Shown here: in pieces, positions 32,924 through 41,900 of the stretch | Position numbering within the stretch: the first letter of the stretch is position 1 | Layout of the letters: every line of letters begins with the position of its first letter | Source of the DNA: CAZGMJ01 sp964526785 | GTDB taxonomy: Bacteria; Planctomycetota; Phycisphaerae; Sedimentisphaerales; Anaerobacaceae | Direction: 5' to 3' | NCBI GenBank assembly: GCA_964526785.1 | Contig: CAZGMJ010000001.1 | Span: 62,001 to 126,000, forward strand | Length of the DNA: 64,000 bases | Made by a program: the position numbers and the translations under genes | The notes under the pieces: model-generated | The model's input: the letters and a program-made list of their open reading frames with translations, nothing else | Told to the model about the DNA's origin: nothing | The model's database searches: none

Positions 32924-35900
32924 TTACGGCCACAACTGCTCATCCAGCCACGTGCTTACCAGGTTGGCGTAATCGCCGAAGTTGATCGCACCGTCGCCGT
33001 TGGTATCCATGTTGGCGTCCTGCGGTGTCAAGAGCAGTTCGATCGGCTGATCGAATGCTGTCGTTTCGCCCGCGAGATACGCTACTTCGCCCTGGCTCAG
33101 GGCCCGGTCATACAGACGCACCTCGTCGATCAGACCGTCGAAGTAGTTGCCGCTCCAGATACCAATCTGGAAGGGACGATCATCGGCGGTATTCAGCGCC
33201 GCGACCTGCATACCGATGCGCTTGCCGTCGGCATACACATAGCTGACGTCGCCGCCCGCCTCACCTTCGTGGACCAGGGCCATATGCACCCACACGTTCG
33301 ACGACGGGTACGAGACGTCGAAGTCGAACGCCGGGAAGCCCCATCGCTGGGCACGCCAGAGGTTCTCGGTTGCTGTTGTTCGCAGCGAGAAGTTCTGTGC
33401 ATTCGTGTTCGTGCCCATATCGAAGATGCCGCCGTTGTTGAAGCTGCGGGTATAGACCCAGGCGGCTACCGTCTTCGGTGCATTGCCGCCGATACCCAGT
33501 TCGGACGGCTGCAAACCGACATTGACGAACTGGTCGGTACCGTTGAGGTCGATTGCGCTGCCGCTCTGGCCTGCTGCATACGTCGGCGCTCCACATGGAT
33601 CGCCGTGGTAGCCGTTGCCCGAGCTGTCCAGCACGTTGTTCTCGAACTGATAGTACGCGACCAGTCCGGACGTACCCGGATCGCTCGGCGTTACCTCGTA
33701 ATCCTCGATGAGCCAGTTATTGCTCAGGATTTCGAGGTCCGGCATATCGACCACGCAGTTGTTGCTGTAGTCGTTATCCGGCTTTGCCAGTTCCGGAACG
33801 CAGCGCGGGATGTACAGACGAATGTCGTCGAAGAACATCAGTCCGCTGCCGCCCGCCGGCGGGCCGAATCCGATTGTCATCGAATTGATGTTCGCCAGAT
33901 TCAGGCTCGGATTGGCATCGGTGAACTCGGTCAGAGCGATACCTTCGCCGTACTCGCCGAGGGAGGTCCAGGTCGTAACCTGCGCCGCATCCGGATCCGG
34001 ATTTGCGACGGTTGCGCTTTGTCCTGCACCGTCGGTGATCGTGAAGTACATCTGCTCGGGGGCGTTGCTCTGGATGCCGATATCCACGTTCGTCCACGTT
34101 GTCGGGTTGACTGTTCCCGTGGTCGAAATCTGGGAGAACGTCGCCTCGGCCGGCACGCCCGCCTGGTGGCTGGTCAGAGCCAGACCGATAAAGACGTTCG
34201 GTCCCAGCGAGAGCGTCGTCGTGGAAAGCTGTGTCCACTTATCCGGCGAGCCGCCTACGTCGTTGGCGTGCGATGCGGTAAACGTGCCGTCGAAGCTGCG
34301 GTCGAGCTTGAGCCACTTCGGACGATCCGACGCACCCGCGCGATGATCGTGATTCGCGCTGGCGGCGGCTGCTTCCGGACGGTACTGGAATGCGACACCC
34401 TGCGTATTCGTCAACGCCATGAATGCGTGTGCCGAATTCGGGTCCAGCGTATTGCGGATCATCACACCGGCTTTGGCCCATTCATTGAGGTTGGCGCCGC
34501 TGATGGCGCTGACCCTGGCGGTGATCGAACCAGCGCCACTGAGCGTCTTGTACGCATAGTGGAACTGGTCGGCCTGGCCCCAGATATCCGCACCGGCGCC
34601 CGTCATGGTGAACGTTCCGGAGGGACCCTCGACGAAGCTGCCGTAGCTGCCGGGGTGGCCCTGATACCACAATTGCAGCGCCGCAACGCCTTCCTGGGTC
34701 CAGTCGCGAAGACCGGCCGGGAGGGTGTGCGTGGCCTCGGAGGCCTGGCCGGCGTTGTCGTAGAAGTACGGCATCGACTGATCGCCGGAGTGGACGGTGT
34801 TGAGTTCTACGTAGTTCTCGCCCTCGTCCACGGTCAAACCGAGGTCATAGCCGATCTGCGAGCCGTTGTTGGGATTGCCGAAGCCGTCGAGCCAGCTTTC
34901 CCAGACGGTGTCGGGCGAGAAGTTGTTGTAGTCTTCCATATCGTCGATGGTCAGGAACTCGCCGACGGTGAAGCCCCATACGTTTCCGACCCACGGGCTC
35001 TCGGGATGCGTGTTGTTCACTTCATCCACGCGCCAGTAGTAAGTCTGGCCGAGCGTCAGGTCGGGTAACATGTAGACTTCGTTGCCGACCGGCTGGCTGC
35101 CCTTGAACTCGGGCGAGGCCGTGGTGGCGTTGGCGACCGCAGCGGCGTCCGTACCGTAGTACACTTCATGCGTAACCGCATACTGGCCGGCATTCCACTG
35201 CAGTTCCAGCCCCTTGCTCCGCGTGCCCTGGGCGCCGTTTTCCGGCTGCGGGCCGCTGGCCCGTACCGGCGGCGACAGAGCCGCTTCGGGGACGATTTGC
35301 TTGGCGATGTTCGGCGAACTCCAGCGCAGATACGCTGTGGCGCCTCCACCGTTCTCGTAGTACTCGATCTGGATCGGATATACGCCGGCATCCAGCGTTA
35401 TCGTGCCGGGGGTCTCGGTCGTGCCGCGATCCACCCAGGCATTGACCACCGATTGGCCGTTGATCCAGATGCGCATTCCGTCGTCGCTTGCGCCGTAGAT
35501 GGTGTACGTATCGGCAATCGGAATGGTGATTTCGCCGGTCCAGCGGGCTGCGAAGCCGTCGGCCGGTATCGCATCATCGGGCGAACCGTCGCCCCATGTG
35601 AAGTTGATCTCCGGGTCGATCCGCTTGAGCAGCAGATTCTGGGCCTGGAATGGAGACGGCGTGGAACCACCTGCCGTGAAGTACTCGCCCAACAGGCCGC
35701 CGGGCTTGTCGCTTCGTGTCGTGAAGCTCCAGACCTCACCCTTATGCGAATCGCCGGCTTCATCGCGTTCGTCGACGCGCCAGTAGTAGGTCGTCTCTGG
35801 CTCGAGTGCTGCCGGGGGTTCGAACGGAATGGGGCTCAGTGTGCCGCTGCCGACCGGTGCATTGGCTACCGTGTCGAAGTCCGTATCGAACAGAACTGTG

Positions 35901-37075
35901 TGGAGCTGGGCTTTCCAGCCGGGACTCCAGCTTAGCGTTTCATCGAGACCGACAAGCCCCATGCCATTGGCCGGCATAGGTTCGTAGGCTTCATACGCCG
36001 GAAGCGAAAAACTCCAGACCTTGCCTTCCCACGGACTGTTCGGATCGCCCTGCTTAACCTCGTTTACCTTCCAGTAGTATGTTGTGCCGGGTTCCAGACC
36101 GCCTGGGACGGGGTCTTCCGGCATGAAGCCGATTCCGGCAACGAAGAACTTCTGCGTCTGGTTGATTACGAACGTGTCTGCAGCATTCGCCGCGACGCGG
36201 GCTTCATCTGTGCCGAAATACAGATCGTGCGATTCGGCGAAATCGCCGGCGTTCCATTTAAGCTGCACATACGTGTTCTGCGTGTACAAAGCGCCGTCTT
36301 CTGGACTCGGATTCCGGGCATACGGATTTCCCGCTGCGATGAAGGACATGAAGTAGTTGTTGATCCACTCGCTGATGACTTCGCCGCGCGGATCGTTGTC
36401 CTGACCGGAAGTCTGATAGAAGATGGCTATGCGGCCGTCTGTTTCCGTGTTGCGGACGACAACCGGATCCGCTCTCGTGCCCGCGGCGTTGCCGGCAAGA
36501 ATCAATTCGACTTCCCAGTTGTTTGCCAGGGTGTCGAGATGGAAGGGACGGTCCGTCTGGAAATCCTGGAGCGTGGGAGTGTACTCCTGCCCTTCGGCGG
36601 TGACGGTAACCGGCGTATTATCTTCGCCTGCTACGGTAACGCCGGGGATGTCCATCATATTCTGCAGGCCCGCGGGACCATTTGCCCCGCTGCCGTTGAC
36701 GACATAGAAAATCCAGTCGCCGGTGTTGAGGATCATGTTGCCGTCGTCAAGGAAGAGTTCCGCAAGCGAGCCATCCGGTTGGGCGTTTCCGGATGCGTAG
36801 ATGCTTGCCGGCAACTGGCCGAACAGGATCAGCAAGTCGGCCGTGCCGTCGCCGGTGTGGTCCTGTACCCAGGTAGCGAGGGCGTCTTCCTGGGCGGGCG
36901 GGAACAACTCGACCGAAGCCCCGGTTACGTTGTTTGCGATTTCCTGGGCCTCGCGGTCTGCCGCCGCCTGTCCCATCCAACCCGCCCGCGTTGCGACGGC
37001 AATATCCGAAGCCATCGCCGCGAACGGCCAGAATGCCAGCGCAACGGCCAACACTAACAATAGTTTCTTACACAT
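32924..37075 (-). CDS. Giant secreted modular protein C (PA14, nested DUF1349-like, LamG, dockerin-like tail)
   Basis: The product has 1383 residues; ATG 37075 has TAGGAGG upstream and a signal peptide (LLLVLAVALAFWPFAAMA). The N-terminal about 230 residues are unlike A and B: an alpha/beta domain (ATWVQDHTGDGTADLLILFG, NTGDWIFYVVNGSGANG, GRIAIFYQTSGQDND), possibly a degenerate hydrolase or ThuA-like fold. Then two repeats with 'TYYWKVNEV' and 'TYYWRVDERD', a PA14 domain of another lineage (EYFTAGGSTPSPF, DGMRIWINGQSVVNAW) and a third repeat. The split jelly-roll/DUF1349-like core follows, then a half-dockerin (NCVVDMPDLEILSNNW) and a LamG domain (about 1160-1330, GLVAYYQFENNVLDSSGNG, GLIDEVRLYDRALSQGEV). 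The dockerin-like end is 'DTNGDGAINFGDYANLVSTW' with WLDEQLWP. It is probably extracellular and carbohydrate binding. Confidence 0.82.
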   Translation of the reverse strand: MCKKLLLVLAVALAFWPFAAMASDIAVATRAGWMGQAAADREAQEIANNVTGASVELFPPAQEDALATWVQDHTGDGTADLLILFGQLPASIYASGNAQPDGSLAELFLDDGNMILNTGDWIFYVVNGSGANGPAGLQNMMDIPGVTVAGEDNTPVTVTAEGQEYTPTLQDFQTDRPFHLDTLANNWEVELILAGNAAGTRADPVVVRNTETDGRIAIFYQTSGQDNDPRGEVISEWINNYFMSFIAAGNPYARNPSPEDGALYTQNTYVQLKWNAGDFAESHDLYFGTDEARVAANAADTFVINQTQKFFVAGIGFMPEDPVPGGLEPGTTYYWKVNEVKQGDPNSPWEGKVWSFSLPAYEAYEPMPANGMGLVGLDETLSWSPGWKAQLHTVLFDTDFDTVANAPVGSGTLSPIPFEPPAALEPETTYYWRVDERDEAGDSHKGEVWSFTTRSDKPGGLLGEYFTAGGSTPSPFQAQNLLLKRIDPEINFTWGDGSPDDAIPADGFAARWTGEITIPIADTYTIYGASDDGMRIWINGQSVVNAWVDRGTTETPGTITLDAGVYPIQIEYYENGGGATAYLRWSSPNIAKQIVPEAALSPPVRASGPQPENGAQGTRSKGLELQWNAGQYAVTHEVYYGTDAAAVANATTASPEFKGSQPVGNEVYMLPDLTLGQTYYWRVDEVNNTHPESPWVGNVWGFTVGEFLTIDDMEDYNNFSPDTVWESWLDGFGNPNNGSQIGYDLGLTVDEGENYVELNTVHSGDQSMPYFYDNAGQASEATHTLPAGLRDWTQEGVAALQLWYQGHPGSYGSFVEGPSGTFTMTGAGADIWGQADQFHYAYKTLSGAGSITARVSAISGANLNEWAKAGVMIRNTLDPNSAHAFMALTNTQGVAFQYRPEAAAASANHDHRAGASDRPKWLKLDRSFDGTFTASHANDVGGSPDKWTQLSTTTLSLGPNVFIGLALTSHQAGVPAEATFSQISTTGTVNPTTWTNVDIGIQSNAPEQMYFTITDGAGQSATVANPDPDAAQVTTWTSLGEYGEGIALTEFTDANPSLNLANINSMTIGFGPPAGGSGLMFFDDIRLYIPRCVPELAKPDNDYSNNCVVDMPDLEILSNNWLIEDYEVTPSDPGTSGLVAYYQFENNVLDSSGNGYHGDPCGAPTYAAGQSGSAIDLNGTDQFVNVGLQPSELGIGGNAPKTVAAWVYTRSFNNGGIFDMGTNTNAQNFSLRTTATENLWRAQRWGFPAFDFDVSYPSSNVWVHMALVHEGEAGGDVSYVYADGKRIGMQVAALNTADDRPFQIGIWSGNYFDGLIDEVRLYDRALSQGEVAYLAGETTAFDQPIELLLTPQDANMDTNGDGAINFGDYANLVSTWLDEQLWP

Positions 37076-37338
37076 AACAATCCTCCTAAACAGTACATTA
37101 GAAAAAGTAGAAACATCGAACGGTCTTCACAATATATGCGAAACCTCAGCGGGCCGTCCGGCTGCAAGCCGCCTTTGCCGCTGGGACAGACCAATCCGGC
37201 GACATGTCAATCAGGCTGACGGATCGCACGAACCGGCATGCGCAGGTATTCGGAAGAAAACGAGTACCACGCAAGTAGTTATTGCGCCCGCCCGCATTAC
37301 TGGTTGGTATCGCCGTTCAGGGTGTCGGCACCACCTCC

Positions 37339-37482
37339 TTATCGGACTTGAAAAACTCTACAAAAGGGCAGCACAGTGCAGGGGGTTGGGAAGCAATGGA
37401 AAAATGGATAATAAAGCCATGCGTGCGCAGGCGTACAACGGCGACCATCAAACCCTCCATCTGCCACGATCACATTCGGCAC
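37339..37482 (-). other. Possible upstream ORF in leader of giant gene C
   Basis: A 47-codon ORF from GTG 37482 with AGGAGGAG upstream, inside the predicted 480-base leader. It ends just before a second ribosome-site-like AAGGAGGTG. Product not recognised; may be chance. Confidence 0.2.
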
Positions 37483-37561
37483 TGCAACTCCTCCTGCCTC
37501 AACAAGTTGCGGACAAATCACGGACACGTCTGGAAGTGCCTCACAACTACCATCGCCCTAA

Positions 37562-37590
37562 ATTGTACGGCATTATCGGGCCCATTGCAA
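37562..37590 (-). promoter_or_regulatory. Promoter of giant gene C
   Basis: On the minus strand TTGCAA (37590-37585) and TACAAT (37567-37562) are 17 bases apart. Predicted start near 37555 gives a leader of about 480 bases. Nothing else is recognised between this and the acyltransferase stop at 37787. Confidence 0.5.
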
Positions 37591-37786
37591 GTTTTTTGGC
37601 GCTTTTTTTGGAATTGGCGGCCGTCCGACAGCGACCGGCGGCATGAGAATAGGCGCTGCAAACAGGCACAGATCGGTGTTTTGCAGGCATTTGCGAGTGT
37701 CTGTGTGCTGCTGTCAGAGAATGTGCTGCCGTTGGGTGCTATTGGCAGGGGGCCGTGCACAGTGGGTGTGCGCAATTAGTGATCAC

Positions 37787-38725
37787 TTACTGCTGCATTT
37801 CGTCCTTCGGGCGGTGTTTCCAGCGTCTGTGGAGCCACCAGTACTGGCTCGGGTCCTCGCGGATGAAATCCTCGATCGCTTTTGTGTACTCGGCGGTGAT
37901 CCAATAGAGCGGGTCGTCCTTGTCCGCCCATTCTTCGGGGAAGATTATCCGATTGACGCCTATTTCGAAGAAGAAACGGTTGTCCACGCGCCGGCTGTAG
38001 CCCACGCCAATCGGGATGTTGTTGCTTATCGCCAGAAGCCCTATACTCTTATAGGTGCTGGCTTTACGACCGAAGAAGGGGACGAATACCCCCTTTCTGC
38101 CTGCGTCCTGATCGGCAATGAAACACAGGGTATCACCCGTCGAGGAGATGGTCTGCATGATTTCGGCGGCGCCCCGCTTGTCGATAACTCGCTGGCCTGC
38201 CTTTTCGCGTATGTCATAGAGGTATCTGCTGATGAATTTGTTGTCCAGCGGCCGGGCGACGCTGTAGATGCTGAAATCGAACAGGCCGAGCAGATAGCCC
38301 ATGATTTCGAAGTTGCCGTAGTGGGCGCCGACCATCAGCAGTCCCTTGCCTTCTTTCATCAGCCACTTGGCCCGCTCGACGTTGACGTAACGGGAGTACT
38401 CGCGCCAGTTCTCCTTTTTAACCAGCCGAGGTGTGTACAGGACGTCCACCGCCATCATCGCAATGTGCTCGAAACAGCGTCGGCCGGTTCGCTCGATCCA
38501 CTGCTCGTCCTTGTCGGGATAGCTTTCGCGCAGATGGTCCATCGCACGCTTGCGCCCGCGATGGTAGCGCCGCCAGAGCAGGCGGCCGAGAAAACAGGCG
38601 AAATTCAGACTGGTCTCAATCCGGAACTGGTGCAATCCGATGACGAACAGCCGCAGCGCGATATAGTGGAAGTAGTCGCGCACGACGTTCTGCTTTCGCT
38701 GTCTTTTTCTGGACTGCTCAACCAT
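37787..38725 (-). CDS. Lysophospholipid acyltransferase family protein (LpxL/HtrB-like)
   Basis: A 312-residue membrane-associated acyltransferase. Family members add a secondary acyl chain to lipid A or a related lipid at the inner membrane. Seen: the catalytic H(x)4D/E box in 'LLMVGAHYGNFEIMGYLL', 'YSVARPLDNKF', 'FIADQDAGRKGVFVPFFG' and a C-terminal 'EDPSQYWWLHRRWKHRP', as in LpxL/HtrB enzymes. Length is normal. The ATG at 38725 has no ribosome site, and the best promoter puts the transcript start at or within a base or two of it, so the mRNA is probably leaderless. The gene stands alone, divergent from the FAD oxidoreductase. The true lipid substrate is unknown. Confidence 0.88.
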   Translation of the reverse strand: MVEQSRKRQRKQNVVRDYFHYIALRLFVIGLHQFRIETSLNFACFLGRLLWRRYHRGRKRAMDHLRESYPDKDEQWIERTGRRCFEHIAMMAVDVLYTPRLVKKENWREYSRYVNVERAKWLMKEGKGLLMVGAHYGNFEIMGYLLGLFDFSIYSVARPLDNKFISRYLYDIREKAGQRVIDKRGAAEIMQTISSTGDTLCFIADQDAGRKGVFVPFFGRKASTYKSIGLLAISNNIPIGVGYSRRVDNRFFFEIGVNRIIFPEEWADKDDPLYWITAEYTKAIEDFIREDPSQYWWLHRRWKHRPKDEMQQ

Positions 38726-38731
38726 AGAGTG

Positions 38732-38759
38732 ATTTTAGGGGGCGAAGACGTTCTGTCAA
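38732..38759 (-). promoter_or_regulatory. Sigma-70-type promoter giving a leaderless acyltransferase mRNA
   Basis: On the minus strand TTGACA (38759-38754) and TAAAAT (38737-38732) are 16 bases apart. Only six bases separate the -10 from the ATG. Confidence 0.65.
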
Positions 38760-38789
38760 GCAAATGACGCGGTCTGGGGTCGGGCAGGC

Positions 38790-38795
38790 TATAAT
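38790..38795 (+). promoter_or_regulatory. Possible -10 element for the FAD oxidoreductase gene
   Basis: A perfect TATAAT on the plus strand lies 150 bases upstream of the ATG at 38946. No good -35 is visible at the right distance, so this is tentative. Confidence 0.3.
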
Positions 38796-38945
38796 GGGTT
38801 CGCGAAATCCTGTTGCAAACCGGCGGTGCTGGAGTTAAGTTGGGACGCGGTCGCGAGGCTTGCGTCCTGGCGATGCCCGGTCTGATCAGGACATGTGCCG
38901 GGCAACGACATTTCGATAATCAAAGTGTGAAAGGATACTGGGATA

Positions 38946-41900
38946 ATGCGACACGCACATCGCTCACGTTCAGCTCTTACGGCCTTTCTTCTCGCCGGCA
39001 CATTCTGGCTTTTACATCCGATGCCGGCCCGCGCCGCGCAAACCAGCGACGACTACGTGCGGCAATCCGCCAGAGAGGTACCGATTGCCTACGACGTGGA
39101 TGTTGTGGTCATTGGCGGCAGTTCGGCGGGGGTGGAGGCCGCAGTGGCTGCAGCCGAGCAGGGGGCGTCGGTGTTCCTTGCGGCCGAAAGACCGTACCTT
39201 GGCATTGACATATGCGGTACGTATCGCCTTTGGCTCGAACCGGATGAAGAGCCAAAGACCGCACTGGCCGAGCAGGTTTTTGCAGAGCCGACGGACGTAT
39301 CGGTGTTTCCGAGTTCCATGGCTTTCGATTACGAGGCCGACATCGATTCGGCCGACATGCATAAGGACAGCGCTACGCCATCGAAGCTCAGGGACGGGCG
39401 CTACACGAGCGCATCGAGCGAGAGCGTGCAATATGACGGTGACGTGACGATTGTGGCCGACCTGGGCGAGGAGCAATCCATAGGCGAGGTCCATTTGCTC
39501 GTATATCAGCGGCGCAGTCCTTCGCAGGGCAGTGATTTCGAGGTGGCGAGCGTCACGGTATCGTTGAGCGACAATAGGAAGCAATGGCGGAAGGCTACGG
39601 TTATCGAGAACAAGAGGGCGGGGGAATCGCTGCCCGAACCCTGGGGGCCGATCGATCTGTCTGCGAAAGTCAGCGGCAGCGCCCGATACGTTCGGTTCGA
39701 CGTGAAGAAGGCCGAGGACGTAGAGCGGGTTTTGCTGGGCGAGATAATCATCGCCGATGACAGGCCGTCGAAAGCGGTGGAGGAGAGCCACAGGCCGAGT
39801 GTGGCCGTGCGGCCGATGCAGGTAAAACGCGTGCTGGACAGGGCGCTTCTGGACGCGGGCGTGCAGTTTCTATATGGATGCTACGCCACCGATGTGCTTG
39901 TTGATCAGAACGGCCATCCGGCCGGGATAGTGATGGCGAATCGCTCGGGCCGCCAGGCGGTTCGGGCCAGGATTGTTGTTGATGCGACCGCGAGGGCGAG
40001 CGTGGCGCGAATGGCCGGTGCCGAGTTCAGGCCCTATCCGGAAGGGAAACAGACGTTCAAACGCATAGTAATTGGAGGCGAAGTGCGAGACGGCCGCGGC
40101 GTGACGGGGCGTAAGTTGCCCGTCGTCATGCCACCGCGTAACGGCCGATCCGTCGAGGCCATCGAATACGTGCTGGAGATTCCGATGGCGGATGGCTCGT
40201 TCGAGTCTTTTGCAAAAGCCGAACAACTGGCGCGGGATGTCACCTGGCACAAAGACCAGATGGACGCATCCGAGGTGCTTCTGCAGGTGCCGCCGGATCC
40301 GATGAGAAGCCGTCGAGCCTATGAAGAAACATGGCAGGGCGCCGACCACGTTGATTTGAAGGCTTTGCAGCCGGCGGCAGTTGCGAGGATGTACGTGTTA
40401 GGTGGCTGTGCAGATGTCTCCAGGCAGGCCGCCGGCGCCATGCTCAGGCCCGTCGAGCTAATGGCGATGGGCCGGCGCGTCGGTCAGGCGGCTGCGACAG
40501 AAGCCGGCAAATTCCAGACCAGCCGGGATGTTCGTATTCGGAGCGAGGAGGGCGTACGGATCGCATCTCGCGGCGACGTAAAGGAAGACCTCAGCGGTAT
40601 CCGTTCATCCCATCGCGGGCATATTCGCTCAGGCGAACGGGCGATACCCGTTATCGGCCGATACGACGTTGTCGTTGTGGGAGGCGGGACAGGTGGTGCT
40701 CCGGCGGGTATTTCGTCGGGCCGCAAGGGGGCCGATACGCTGGTTGTGGAGTACCTCTACGGTCTTGGCGGCGTGGGGACCACCGGATACATCAGCAGTT
40801 ACTATTATGGATATATCAAGGGCTTCACCCAGGAAATAGATGCCGGCGTTGCGGCGCTTGGCGAGGGCCAGAAGAACGACCGGCGGGGCGGCTGGAACAT
40901 CGAATGGAAGAAGGAATGGTATCGCCGGCAGATACGAAACGTGGGCGTCGACATCTGGTTCGGTACCATAGGCTGCGGAGCGTATGTTGTCGACGATCAG
41001 GTCAGAGGCGTGGTTGTGGCGACGCCTGAGGGCAGGGGGGTGGTCTTGGCCGAGGCGGTTGTGGACTCGACCGGCAATTCCGATATCGCCGCGGTGGCGG
41101 GAGCCGAGTGGGAATTCACGGGGGCCGAGAGCGTGGCCGTTCAGGGTACGGGGTTGCCCGGCGTCAAGATGGGCCCGGGTTATACGAATACTGACTGGAC
41201 GTTCGTGGATGACAGCGATGTCGTTGACGTCTGGCGGGCGCACGTCACGGCCAAAGAGAAATTCAAGAATGCATACGATCTGGGCCAACTCGTCGACACG
41301 CGCGAACGCAGGCGTATCATCGGCGAGTTTCGCATGTCTCCCATGGACATTGTCATGGAGCGTACGTTTCCGGATACAGTCGTGATGGCTCGCAGCAATT
41401 TCGATTCGCACGGGTTCGCAATACATTCGCTGTTCATGATTCGCCCCCCCAATCATGACGCAATGGTCGTGAATGTTCCGTACCGATGCATGCTACCGAA
41501 GGGGCTCAAGGGCATACTCGTGACCGGTCTCGGCGTCAGCGCGCATCGCGACGCCATGCCCGTGATTCGGATGCAGCCCGATATTCAGAATCAGGGTTAC
41601 GCGATCGGCATCGCCGCCGCCATGGCCGCTGAAGAAGATGTCGATGTACGCGATATCGACCTCAAAGCATTGCAGAGGCATTTGGTGCAGAAGGACAATC
41701 TGCCCGAGAGTATATTGACGGACACCGATTCGCTGCCGTTGCCTGTGGATGAGATAGCCGATGCCGTGGACCGCATACCGAACAATTATGAAGACCTTGA
41801 AATGGTCTTGGCGCACTGGAAGGAAGCTCTGCCGCTGGTCAAGGATGCTTATGCCAGGGCGCAAACACAAGGCGCCAAGCTGGCCTACGCCCATGTGCTC

